A stretch of 64,000 nucleotides of DNA, taken from assembly GCF_014650575.1 (NCBI RefSeq), contig NZ_BMVF01000010.1:124001-188000 (forward strand). Direction: 5' to 3'. The position numbers and the translations under genes were made by a program. The stretch is from Streptomyces naganishii JCM 4654. Its GTDB lineage: Bacteria; Actinomycetota; Actinomycetes; Streptomycetales; Streptomycetaceae. This document shows positions 47,095 through 55,533 of this stretch, piece by piece. Below the pieces are notes generated by a model, which saw only the letters and a program-made list of their open reading frames with translations, ran no database searches and was not told the origin of the DNA. Every line of letters starts with the position of its first letter. Position 1 is the first letter of the stretch.

Positions 47095-48230
47095 TGGACC
47101 TGACGTACACCCCGCAGGAGGAGGACTTCCGGGCGCGGCTGCGAGAGTGGCTGGCCGAGGTGCTGCCCACCCTGCCGCCCAAGCCGTCCCCCGACGACTG
47201 GCCCGCGCGCCGGGCGTACGACCTCGGCTGGCAACGCGCCCTCCACGACGCCGGGTACGCCGGTGTGCACTGGGACGCCTCCCCGACCACACGGCTGATC
47301 TTCTGGGAGGAGACCGAACGCGCGGGCGCCCCTTACGTGGGCGCCAACTTCGTGGGCCTGCTGCACGCCGGACCCACCATCGCCACCGAGGGCACGCCCG
47401 CCCAGCGCGAGCGCTGGCTGCCGCCCATCCTGCGCGGCGAGGAGGTCTGGTGCCAGGGCTTCAGCGAGCCCGAGGCCGGCTCCGACCTGGCCTCCCTGCG
47501 CACCCGCGCCCGCCGGGACGGCGACCACTACGTGGTCAGCGGGTCCAAACTGTGGACCTCGCACGCCGAGGTCGCCGACTGGTGCGAACTGCTGGTGCGC
47601 ACCGATTCCGCCGCCCCACGGCACCGGGGCATCACCTGGCTGGCCATGCCCATGGACGCGCCGGGCGTCACCGTACGGCCGCTGCGCACCCTGGCGGGAT
47701 CCGCGGAGTTCGCCGAGATGTTCCTGGACGAGGTGCGCGTGCCGGTCGCCGACCGGGTCGGCGCGGAGAACGACGGCTGGCGCGTGACGATGGTGACGCT
47801 GTCCTTCGAGCGCGGCACGGCCTTCGCCGGCGAGGTCGTCGCCTGCCGCCGGGTACTGGGCGAACTGGCCCGCGAGGCCCGCGCGGGCGGCCGCTGGGAC
47901 GATCCGGCGCTGCGCCGCCGCCTCGGCCGGCTGAACGCCGAGTTCCGCGCGCTGTGGCGGCTCGTCCAGTGGAACGCGGGCGAGACGGAGACGGCGGGCG
48001 GCGGTGTGCCCGGTGTCGCGGGGTCGGTGTTCAAGCTCAGGTACTCCCACGCCCGCCAGGAGCTGTACGACACCGCCGCCGCCGTCCTCGGCCCCGACTG
48101 CCTCGACCTGGACCGGCCCTGGGTCCTCGACCGGCTCTCCTCCCTGTCGTACACGATCGCGGCCGGCACCTCGCAGATCCAGCGGACCATCGTGGGCGAG
48201 CGCGTCCTCGGCCTGCCGAAGGGACGGTGA
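47094..48230 (+). CDS. Acyl-CoA dehydrogenase, long subunit of a probable heteromeric pair
   Basis: 378 residues with all three ACAD domains: N-terminal helices, WCQGFSEPEAGSDLASLRTRA (FAD/acyl contact), KLWTSHAEVADWCELLVRT, and the C-terminal IAAGTSQIQRTIVGERVLGLPKG. The second, shorter ACAD begins within 6 bp of its stop. Pairs of this kind form alpha2beta2 FadE enzymes in actinobacterial sterol side-chain and terpenoid degradation (family knowledge); here the pairing is inferred from order and length. Confidence 0.88.
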   Translation: MDLTYTPQEEDFRARLREWLAEVLPTLPPKPSPDDWPARRAYDLGWQRALHDAGYAGVHWDASPTTRLIFWEETERAGAPYVGANFVGLLHAGPTIATEGTPAQRERWLPPILRGEEVWCQGFSEPEAGSDLASLRTRARRDGDHYVVSGSKLWTSHAEVADWCELLVRTDSAAPRHRGITWLAMPMDAPGVTVRPLRTLAGSAEFAEMFLDEVRVPVADRVGAENDGWRVTMVTLSFERGTAFAGEVVACRRVLGELAREARAGGRWDDPALRRRLGRLNAEFRALWRLVQWNAGETETAGGGVPGVAGSVFKLRYSHARQELYDTAAAVLGPDCLDLDRPWVLDRLSSLSYTIAAGTSQIQRTIVGERVLGLPKGR

Positions 48231-48235
48231 GCCGT

Positions 48236-49120
48236 ATGCGCCTGCACCCCACGGACGACCAGCGCGCCCTGCGCGACTCCCTGCGGCGGCTGCTGGCCCG
48301 GCGCTTCGGCGCGGTCGCGCTGCGGGCGGCGGTCGCGGGGCCCGGCCTGGACCGGGCGCTGTGGCGGGAACTGGGGGCCGCCGGGTTCTTCGCGCTGCGC
48401 CTGCCGGAGGCGGACGGCGGGGTGGGACTGGGCCTGCCCGAGGCCGTGCTGGCCTTCGAGGAGGCCGGGCGCGCCCTGCTGCCGGGCCCGCTGGCGGCCA
48501 CCTGCCTCGCCGCCGGGACCGTGTCCGGAGCGGCCACCGGGGAGACGGTCGTGACCGCCGTGGACGGCGGCGGCCTGGTGGAGTGGCTCGACGCCTCCGA
48601 CACGGTCCTCGGGGACGCCTCCGGAGCCGTACCCCTGCGGTCGGTGGACCCGCTGACGCCGCTGCACCGGGTGCCCGCGCCCGCCTCCGTAGGCCCGCCG
48701 GACCCCGTCGCCGTGCTCCTCACGGCCGCCGAACAACTGGGCACCGCCGCGCGGGTGTGCGAGCTGGCCGTGCAACACGCCCGGGCGCGAAAGCAGTTCG
48801 GACAGCCCATCGGGGCCTTCCAGGCGGTCAAGCACCTGTGCGCGGACATGCTCGTACGGACCGAGACGGCCCGCGCCGCCGTCTACGCGGCCGCCGTCAC
48901 CGCCGGCCCCGCCGACATCGCGGCGGCCCGGCTGCTCGCCGACGAGGCCGCCGGGCGCGGCTCCCGCGACTGCCTCCAGGTGCACGGCGGCATGGGCTTC
49001 ACCTGGGAGTCCGAGGTGCATCTGCACCTCAAGCGCGCGTGGGTGCGCTCCCACCGTGCCGGGGGAGTGACGGAGAGTGAGGAGCTGCTCGCGGCGGATC
49101 TGGTGGCCGGAGCCGGGTGA
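48236..49120 (+). CDS. Acyl-CoA dehydrogenase-like, short subunit
   Basis: 294 residues. The helical N domain (DDQRALRDSLRRLLARRFG, FFALRLPEADGGVGLGL) and C domain (ARARKQFGQPIGAFQAVKHLCADM, LQVHGGMGFTWESEVHLHLKRAW) are present, but the central beta-barrel is reduced to about 50 residues and lacks the usual FAD-binding loop. The partner would have to supply that part. GTG 48227 (GTGA overlap) is an alternative start. Confidence 0.85.
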   Translation: MRLHPTDDQRALRDSLRRLLARRFGAVALRAAVAGPGLDRALWRELGAAGFFALRLPEADGGVGLGLPEAVLAFEEAGRALLPGPLAATCLAAGTVSGAATGETVVTAVDGGGLVEWLDASDTVLGDASGAVPLRSVDPLTPLHRVPAPASVGPPDPVAVLLTAAEQLGTAARVCELAVQHARARKQFGQPIGAFQAVKHLCADMLVRTETARAAVYAAAVTAGPADIAAARLLADEAAGRGSRDCLQVHGGMGFTWESEVHLHLKRAWVRSHRAGGVTESEELLAADLVAGAG

Positions 49121-49614
49121 GCCGGTGGTGTGCTGGAGCCGCCCGGGCGGGCCGCCTGGAATGTCGTCGATCGTGGCACGAGCATCGTGACGGAGAGTGT
49201 TCGGCGCGCGTCGACGGTGAACCGTCCCGTCACGTCCCGGAGTCGCCGTCCGGCTCGGGTACCTTTTGTGCAATGCGAGTGGTTCCGAGCACGAGCCGCC
49301 CCGGTGCCGCCCCTGGAGCGGCCCGGGATCCCGCGGTGCGCGCCGCTGTTCGCGGGGTCGGGCGGCCCGTTCTGCCCACCTGTTCGACTCCCCGCGACGA
49401 GCGTCGCACAGTATGCCGCACGGGTACTCCTTCGCGCGGGAATATGCCCGAAGCGCTTGTAGCGGTGACGGTACGTCAACCATGCTGTCTGGCAAGGGAG
49501 TCACGTTCCGTGACGCTTGCTCTGGCCGTTGTTCTGGCCATGCAGAAAATGGCTACGATCGTGGCCCTCGCGCGGCGCGGGGCTATGTGTCCGCCGGTTC
49601 GGATGGTGTGAGCG
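49121..49614. promoter_or_regulatory. Gene-free interval with GTCACG-TTC-CGTGAC dyad
   Basis: 494 bp in which I see no gene. A perfect 15-bp dyad, GTCACGTTCCGTGAC, lies at 49500-49514, 100 bp before the RsbW-like gene. TTGTTC and TACGAT about 19 bp apart (49532-49562) are possible promoter hexamers just before it. Confidence 0.4.
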
Positions 49615-50100
49615 GTGCAGGTGCTTCAAGTTCAGCTGGAGGTCCGGCCCGACCCCGCGGAGGTGGGGCGGGCCAGGAGGTGGGCCCGCTCGCGGCTCGC
49701 CGGTTCGGGGATAGGGGCCGACGAGTCGCTGGCCGAGACGGTGATCCTGCTCGTCTCCGAACTGGTCACCAACGCCGTGGTGCACACCGGCTGTCCGGCC
49801 GTGCTGCGGCTGTCGCTGCCCGGGGTGCCGGCCGAGGCGGCCACCGTGCGCCTGGAGGTGGCCGACGCCAGCACCCGCGCCCCCGTGCCGCGCTGCGCGG
49901 GCGACGACGCCACCGGCGGCCGCGGACTCGCCCTCGTCGACGGCCTCGCCGACCGCTGGGGGTGGAACGCGGACGGCGCGGGCAAGCGCATCTGGTGCGA
50001 GCTGGACCGGTGTGTGCCGCCCGGTGAGGCCTCGGCGCCCACGGCTTGCGGCAGCCAGGCGCCCGTCGTCTGCGAGGGGCTGGCGTACGAGGCGGTGTGA
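49615..50100 (+). CDS. RsbW-like ATP-binding (HATPase) protein
   Basis: 161 residues. GHKL ATPase core: N box LLVSELVTNAVVH, G1-like LEVADASTRAPVP, and GGRGLALVDGLADRWG. Single-domain proteins of this family are very numerous in Streptomyces and act as anti-sigma Ser kinases or in unknown partner switches. Start GTG 49615 gives VQVLQVQLEVRPDPAEV. A C-terminal tail of ~25 residues is not part of the fold. No partner gene is adjacent. Confidence 0.85.
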   Translation: MQVLQVQLEVRPDPAEVGRARRWARSRLAGSGIGADESLAETVILLVSELVTNAVVHTGCPAVLRLSLPGVPAEAATVRLEVADASTRAPVPRCAGDDATGGRGLALVDGLADRWGWNADGAGKRIWCELDRCVPPGEASAPTACGSQAPVVCEGLAYEAV

Positions 50101-50516
50101 GGCCGCCGGCTGCCCGGAGCTTCGGGGGTGCCCGGGTGTCAGGGTCGCCGCCCCTTTCCCCTCCGGCCGGAAGTCCGTGCGCCGGACGTGCTTCCGTGCG
50201 CGCCCATTGTGATCCGGGCATTAAGGGTAAATCGCCGTACGGCTGTTGACGGGCCATGTCCGTTTGATCACCCTTGTGGGCAGCGATTCGCCGTGAGGGG
50301 ACGGCGAGGGCCCGGCTGTCGCAGGCCCTCGGCGAGTGCGGATCGCGCGGTCGGCGTCGGCCGGTCCCTTGGGGGGCCGAGGGGGAGGGGCCGGTACGCC
50401 GGGGCCGGATGGCGGTGCGCGGTGCCGTGCTCGGGGCGGGCTACGGCGCACCGCCAACCGGTGCGCGCCACCAACCGGTGCGCGGCGCCGGCGCGGGCCG
50501 CATCGGCGGGGCCGGC

Positions 50517-51443
50517 TCACAGAACGGCCACCGGGGCGACCGGTGCGCCCGTGGCACCCACGAAGGGCTCGGGGGTCGCGGCCAGCAGGAAGGCGTAGCG
50601 CCCCTCTTGTCCACAGGCTGTGGACAACTCCTCGAGATTCCAGTTCTGCCCCTGCGGCATGCCCATCTCCACCAGGTCCAGGGCGTGCACGGCGAGCCAC
50701 AGCCCGTCGATCTCGGGCGGGAACACCTCGAAGGTGAGCGTGTCGTTGGCGACGGCGGCGACGTCGCGGGCGTGGAACCACTCCGGTGTACGCACCGAAA
50801 GACCCGGTGACGGATAGGCGTACCCGTGCGCGTCCCCCGCGAGGTACACCCGCATCTGCCCGGTCCGCACCAGCACGACGTCACCGGCCCGCACCCGCGT
50901 CCCGGCCAGCTCCTCGGCCGCGTCCAGGTCCTCGGGCGTGACCGCGTGGCCGCCCTCGAGCCGGTCGACGCCCCGCGCGCGGGCCACATCGAGCAGCACC
51001 CCGCGCGAGACCAGGTGCCGCGCCTTGTCGATGCCCGAGAACGCGGCGCCGCCGTGCGCGGTGACGCCCGCGGCGGGGCGGCCGTTGTAGAGCCGGCCCG
51101 AGTGCGAGACGTGGGACAGCGCGTCCCAGTGGGTGCCCGCCTGGAGTCCCATGGTCACCGCGTCGTCGCTGCACGCGACCGTGCCCGGCCCGAACAGCTC
51201 CTGGTTGATCTGCACCATCACGTGCAGCGGGTTGACCCGCCCCGGGATCACCCCGGTCTGCACGCCGTCCTGCTTCAGCGGCAGCGCGAGCGGCACGCGC
51301 CGGCCGCTGCGCACGCACCGGGCCGCCTCCCGCACCACCTCACCGGTGACCAGGTTGAGCGTGCCGATCTCGTCGTCGGCTCCCCAACGGCCCCAGTTGT
51401 TCACGCGCTTGGCGATGTCGTGGAACGCGTCCGGCAGTGACAT
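50517..51443 (-). CDS. Cyclase family (kynurenine-formamidase-like) metal hydrolase
   Basis: 308 residues. The family signature HxGTHxD appears as LQAGTHWDALSHV (the first His is replaced by Gln-Ala here), with a downstream HGGAAFSGIDKARHL. These enzymes use a divalent metal to open amides or lactones or to hydrate ring intermediates. ATG 51443 is preceded by GGAGGA. Divergent from the SDR gene across an 86-bp gap that holds operator copy 3, so it probably belongs to the same regulon. Confidence 0.85.
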   Translation of the reverse strand: MSLPDAFHDIAKRVNNWGRWGADDEIGTLNLVTGEVVREAARCVRSGRRVPLALPLKQDGVQTGVIPGRVNPLHVMVQINQELFGPGTVACSDDAVTMGLQAGTHWDALSHVSHSGRLYNGRPAAGVTAHGGAAFSGIDKARHLVSRGVLLDVARARGVDRLEGGHAVTPEDLDAAEELAGTRVRAGDVVLVRTGQMRVYLAGDAHGYAYPSPGLSVRTPEWFHARDVAAVANDTLTFEVFPPEIDGLWLAVHALDLVEMGMPQGQNWNLEELSTACGQEGRYAFLLAATPEPFVGATGAPVAPVAVL

Positions 51444-51492
51444 CTCGGTCCTCCCCGGGGCTTGTCCGCGGCCGTCCGGCCGGACATAGAAT

Positions 51493-51507
51493 CTAACGGT
51501 CCGTCAG
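51493..51507. promoter_or_regulatory. Operator copy 3, CTAACG-GTC-CGTCAG
   Basis: Same 6+3+6 dyad with one change (G to A at position 3), between the divergent cyclase and SDR genes, 23 bp before the SDR start. Confidence 0.6.
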
Positions 51508-51529
51508 AAACCGCGGGAAGGGGCCGGGC

Positions 51530-52444
51530 GTGGGGAACTTCTTGGCAGGCAAGGTGATCGCCGTGACGGGCGCCGGGCGGGGCATCGGCCGGGCGGTCGC
51601 GCTCGCCGCGGCGGCCGAGGGCGCGCGCGTGGTCGTCAACGACTACGGCGTGGCGGTCGACGGGGCCGGACCGGCCGGTGAGGTCGCCGAGGCCGTGGTG
51701 AAGGAGATCGAGGCGGCGGGCGGCCAGGCGGTGGCCGTGGCCGACGACGTGTCCGCCATGGCGGGCGGCCGGCGCGTCGTGGACACCGCCGTGGCGGCCT
51801 ACGGACGGCTGGACGGCGCGGTGTGCGTGGCCGGGATCCTGCGCGAGCGGATGCTGTTCAACATGTCCGAGGAGGAGTGGGACCCGGTCCTCGCCACCCA
51901 CCTCAAGGGCACCTTCACCGTGTTCCGCGCGGCCGCCGCCGTGATGCGGCAGCAGTGCTCGGGCACCCTCGTCGGCTTCACCAGCGGCAACCACCAGGGC
52001 TCCGTCTCCCAGGCCAACTACAGCGCGGCCAAGGGCGGGATCATCTCCCTGGTCCGCAGCGCGGCGCTCGGCCTGCACAAGTACGGCGTGACCGCCAACG
52101 CGGTGGCCCCGGTGGCCCGTACGCGGATGTCGGCGAACGTTCCCACGGAGCTCAAGGAGATCGGCGAGCCGGAGGACGTGGCCGCCCTCGTCGTCTACCT
52201 CCTCTCCGACCGCGCCAGGGAGCAGGGCATCACCGGCCAGGTCTACACGGCCGCCGGACCCAAACTGGCGGTCTGGTCCCAGCCGAGGGAGCTGCGCGCG
52301 GCCTACGCGGAGGGCGCGTGGACGCCCGAGCGCATCGCGGAGTTCCTGCCCGGCACGGTGGGCACCGACCCGATGCCGCTGCTGGAGCAGGTGCGGGAGA
52401 TGGAGCGGGCGGCGAGGAGCAAGGCCCGGCCCAACGCGGTCTGA
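51530..52444 (+). CDS. Short-chain dehydrogenase/reductase (17beta-HSD4-like)
   Basis: 304 residues. Cofactor motif TGAGRGIGRAVAL near residue 13, an extended loop after strand 2 (NDYGVAVDGAGPAGEVAEAVVKEI), and the catalytic YSAAK with the preceding Ser in SVSQANYSAAK. The long loop is characteristic of the (3R)-hydroxyacyl-CoA dehydrogenase part of peroxisomal multifunctional enzyme. Likely a beta-oxidation step. Starts with GTG 51530. Confidence 0.88.
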   Translation: MGNFLAGKVIAVTGAGRGIGRAVALAAAAEGARVVVNDYGVAVDGAGPAGEVAEAVVKEIEAAGGQAVAVADDVSAMAGGRRVVDTAVAAYGRLDGAVCVAGILRERMLFNMSEEEWDPVLATHLKGTFTVFRAAAAVMRQQCSGTLVGFTSGNHQGSVSQANYSAAKGGIISLVRSAALGLHKYGVTANAVAPVARTRMSANVPTELKEIGEPEDVAALVVYLLSDRAREQGITGQVYTAAGPKLAVWSQPRELRAAYAEGAWTPERIAEFLPGTVGTDPMPLLEQVREMERAARSKARPNAV

Positions 52445-52490
52445 GCGCGGCGCGGTCGGCACACATGGCCCTCTATCCAAGGCGGCGAGC

Positions 52491-53654
52491 ATGGAGTTCG
52501 GGTTCACACCGCAAGACGAGGCGTTCCGCGTCGAGGCCCGTGACTGGCTCGCCGCGCACGCGGGCGCGGCGACCGGCCGCCGCGACTGGGAGCGCGCCCT
52601 CGGCGGGGCGGGCTGGATCGGCCTGGGCTGGCCGGAGTCCGGCTACGGCAACCGCACCGCGACCCTCACCCAGCAGGTCGCCTGGGCCGAGGAGTACGCC
52701 CGTTCCCAGGCCCCGCCCCGCTGCGGCCACATCGGCGAGAACCTGCTCGCCCCGACCCTCCTCGCCCACGGCACCGACGCGCAGAAGTCCCGCTTCCTGC
52801 CGCCGATCGCGGCCGGCGAGGAGCTGTGGTGCCAGGGCTACAGCGAGCCGGAGGCCGGCTCCGACCTGGCCGGCGTGCGCACCACCGCCGTGCGCGACAC
52901 GGGCGGCGGCGAGCCGTGCTACCGCGTGACCGGGCAGAAGATCTGGACCTCGCTGGCGCACGAGGCCGACTGGTGCTTCGTGCTGGCCCGGACCGAGCCC
53001 GGCTCGCGGCGCCACCACGGGCTCGGCTTCCTGCTGGTGCCGATGGACCAGCCCGGCCGGATCGAGGTGCGGCCCATCCGGCAGATGACCGGCGCCGGGG
53101 ACTTCAACGAGGTCCGCTTCGAGGGGGCACGCGCGCGCGTGGAGCACCTGGTCGGCGGCGAGGGCGGCGGCTGGCGCGTCGCGATGAGCCTGCTCGGCTT
53201 CGAGCGCGGGGTCTCCACGCTGGCCCAGCAGATCGGCTTCGCAAGGGAGTTGGCGGAGGTCGTACGGGCGGCCCTGGACAGCGGAGCGGCGGACGACCCC
53301 GTCGTGCGCGACCGGCTGATCGGCCAGTGGGCCGAACTGCGCACGATGCGCTGGAACGCCCTGCGCACCCTGGGCGGCGAGGACGGCCCGGCCGGCGCGG
53401 GCGCGCCGAGCGTGGCCAAGCTGCTGTGGGCGTCCTGGCACCAGCGGCTGGGCGAACTGGCGATGCTGGTGCGGGGCGCGGCGGCGAGCGCGGGACCGGC
53501 GCACTGGTCGCCGTCCGCGCCGTACGAACTGGACGCCGCTCAGCACCTGTTCCTCTTCTCCCGGGCCGACACGATCTACGGCGGCTCGGACCAGATCCAG
53601 CGCACGATCATCGCCGAGCGGGTGCTCGGCCTGCCGAGGGAACCGAAGGACTGA
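52491..53654 (+). CDS. Acyl-CoA dehydrogenase
   Basis: 387 residues, complete: WCQGYSEPEAGSDLAGVRTTA, KIWTSLAHEADWCFVLART, MTGAGDFNEVRFEGARA, C-terminal YGGSDQIQRTIIAERVLGLPREP. It lies 46 bp after the SDR and 12 bp before the zinc alcohol dehydrogenase, so the three form an operon behind operator copy 3. The substrate is unknown. Confidence 0.88.
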   Translation: MEFGFTPQDEAFRVEARDWLAAHAGAATGRRDWERALGGAGWIGLGWPESGYGNRTATLTQQVAWAEEYARSQAPPRCGHIGENLLAPTLLAHGTDAQKSRFLPPIAAGEELWCQGYSEPEAGSDLAGVRTTAVRDTGGGEPCYRVTGQKIWTSLAHEADWCFVLARTEPGSRRHHGLGFLLVPMDQPGRIEVRPIRQMTGAGDFNEVRFEGARARVEHLVGGEGGGWRVAMSLLGFERGVSTLAQQIGFARELAEVVRAALDSGAADDPVVRDRLIGQWAELRTMRWNALRTLGGEDGPAGAGAPSVAKLLWASWHQRLGELAMLVRGAAASAGPAHWSPSAPYELDAAQHLFLFSRADTIYGGSDQIQRTIIAERVLGLPREPKD

Positions 53655-53666
53655 GGGGGCTCGGGC

Positions 53667-54716
53667 ATGCGCGCGGTGGTGTTCGACGGCACACGGGCCG
53701 AGGTCGTGGACGACCTGACGGTACGGGACCCGGGGCCGGGCGAGGTGGGGGTGGCGGTGGCGGCGGCCGGGCTGTGCCACAGCGACCTGTCGGTGGTGGA
53801 CGGCACCATCCCGTTCCCGGTGCCGGTGGTGCTGGGGCACGAGGGCGCGGGGGTGGTGGAGGCGGTCGGCGCGGGCGTGACGCATGTGGCCCCCGGGGAC
53901 CATGTGGCCCTGTCCACGCTGGCCAACTGCGGTACGTGCGCCGAGTGCGACCGGGGCAGGCCGACGATGTGCCGGCAGGCGATCGGCCGGCCCGGGCGGC
54001 CCTTCACGCGCGGCGGGCGCCCGGTGTACCAGTTCGCGTCCAACTCGGCCTTCGCCGAGCACACGGTGGTGAAGGCGGTGCAGGCCGTCCGCATCCCCGA
54101 GGGCATCCCGCTGACCTCCGCCGCGCTGATCGGCTGCGGGGTGCTGACCGGCGTGGGCGCGGTGCTCAACCGGGCCCGGGTGCGGCCCGGGGACGGCGTG
54201 CTCGTCATCGGCGCCGGCGGGATCGGCCTCAACGTCCTCCAGGGCGCGCGGATCGCGGGCGCCACCCGGATCGTGGCGGTGGACGCCAACCCCGCCAAGG
54301 AGAAGACGGCCCGCCTCTTCGGCGCGACCCACTTCCTCACCTCGACCCGGGACGTGCGGGACGTCCTGCCCACCGGCGCGGACCACGCCTTCGAGTGCGT
54401 GGGCCGCGTGGAGCTGATCCGCGAGGCGATCGACCTCCTCGACCGCCACGGCCAGGCGATCCTCCTCGGCGTCCCCCCGGCCACCGCCGAGGCGAGCTTC
54501 CTGGTCTCCTCCCTCTACCTCGACAAGTCCGTCCTCGGCTGCCGCTACGGCTCCTCCCGCCCCCAGCACGACATCCCCCGCTACACCGCCCTCTACCGCA
54601 CCGGCCACCTCCTCCTCGACGAACTGGTCACCCACACCTGCCCGGTCGACGACTTCCCCGAGGCCTGCGAGGCCGCGAGACAGGGAAGGGTGGCCCGGGC
54701 GGTGCTCACGTTTTAG
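53667..54716 (+). CDS. Zinc-dependent alcohol dehydrogenase
   Basis: 349 residues of the MDR superfamily. Catalytic zinc ligands in GLCHSDLSVVDG and GHEGAG; structural zinc Cys cluster NCGTCAECDRGRPTMC; NAD-binding IGAGGIGLNVLQGARIAGA. The class fits the Rhodococcus/Mycobacterium AdhX-like alcohol dehydrogenases near class III enzymes. Third gene of the SDR-ACAD-ADH operon; could oxidise the alcohol entering the route. Confidence 0.9.
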   Translation: MRAVVFDGTRAEVVDDLTVRDPGPGEVGVAVAAAGLCHSDLSVVDGTIPFPVPVVLGHEGAGVVEAVGAGVTHVAPGDHVALSTLANCGTCAECDRGRPTMCRQAIGRPGRPFTRGGRPVYQFASNSAFAEHTVVKAVQAVRIPEGIPLTSAALIGCGVLTGVGAVLNRARVRPGDGVLVIGAGGIGLNVLQGARIAGATRIVAVDANPAKEKTARLFGATHFLTSTRDVRDVLPTGADHAFECVGRVELIREAIDLLDRHGQAILLGVPPATAEASFLVSSLYLDKSVLGCRYGSSRPQHDIPRYTALYRTGHLLLDELVTHTCPVDDFPEACEAARQGRVARAVLTF

Positions 54717-54791
54717 GCACCCCTCCAGGGGCACGGTGCTCACGCTCCCGGCGAGCGGTGCGGCCGCCCCGGCGACCGGTAGAGTCGGGCG

Positions 54792-55292
54792 ATGCCCGAG
54801 TTGCAGCGGTTGCGGACAGGTCATGCCCCGGCGGTGCTGGCGTTCGAGCGGGAGAACCGGGGGTACTTCGCCGCCTCCGTCCCCGACCGCGGGGACGGGT
54901 TCTTCGAGCGGTTCGGGGAGCGGTTCGGCGCCCTGCTCGCCGAGCAGGAGGCGGGGGTGTGCGCCTTCCACGTGCTCGTCGACGAGGCCGGTTCGGTGGT
55001 CGGCAGGTTCAATCTCGTCGACATGGAGGACGGGGTCGCGGTGCTCGGATACCGGGTCGCGGAGCATGCCGCCGGACGTGGTGTGGCGACCGCGACCGTC
55101 CGGGAGCTGTGCGGACTGGCGGTGTCGCGGTACGGGCTGCGCGCCCTGCGGGCGGCCGCCGCCCTGGACAACGCCGCGTCCCGGAAGGTGCTGGTGAGGA
55201 ACGGCTTCGTCCTGACCGGCCCGGCCGATCCGGCGGAACTCGGCGGAAAGCGGGGGGACTGGTACCGGCGCGATCTGGCCCTGCGGCCGTAG
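54792..55292 (+). CDS. GNAT family acetyltransferase (RimJ/RimL type)
   Basis: 166 residues. N-terminal LQRLRTGHAPAVLAFERENRGYF, acetyl-CoA loop in EHAAGRGVATATVRELCGLAV and C-terminal NAASRKVLVRNGFVLTG. This resembles RimJ-like N-acetyltransferases. It lies 75 bp after the zinc alcohol dehydrogenase and is probably unrelated to the catabolic route. Confidence 0.82.
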   Translation: MPELQRLRTGHAPAVLAFERENRGYFAASVPDRGDGFFERFGERFGALLAEQEAGVCAFHVLVDEAGSVVGRFNLVDMEDGVAVLGYRVAEHAAGRGVATATVRELCGLAVSRYGLRALRAAAALDNAASRKVLVRNGFVLTGPADPAELGGKRGDWYRRDLALRP

Positions 55293-55301
55293 GCCCTGGT
55301 C

Positions 55302-55420
55302 CTACAGCCGCAGTCCGCGGTCCCGGCGGGGCGCCGCCTCGTCGCCGGGGGAGCCGCCCGCCCGGAAGGTGCGCCGGTAGGCGGTCGGGGTCACTCCCAG
55401 GGCCGCCTGGGCGCAGAGGA
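55302..55420 (-). pseudogene. 3' relic of an AraC/GlxA-type regulator
   Basis: On the minus strand, ...CAQAALGVTPTAYRRTFRAGG... followed by about 15 residues and a stop at 55302-55304 matches the last helix and tail of AraC/GlxA family regulators. The rest of the HTH and the sensor domain are absent. Confidence 0.5.
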
Positions 55421-55471
55421 ACAGCCGCTCCGGCGGCGGACGTGCACCGCGCGTGGTTCGTCGCCGCCGTC
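55412..55471 (+). pseudogene. 5' relic of an MFS transporter gene
   Basis: The plus-strand frame gives ADVHRAWFVAAV, the typical first-helix start of an MFS permease, and then runs into unrelated sequence. The matching interior of an MFS gene resumes at 60278, so this is probably the left part of the gene split by the element. Short, so tentative. Confidence 0.4.
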
Positions 55472-55533
55472 AGGCGGATTCGGCGGTCAGGCGCTCGCAC
55501 AGGGTGGCTCCCGCAGGTCAGCGCCACGATCTC

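Noticed and set aside
55293-55533. tRNA gene as attachment site of the element
   Set aside because: No cloverleaf or T-loop GTTCRA signal was found at either end; the integrase is of the serine type, which often uses coding genes as attB.
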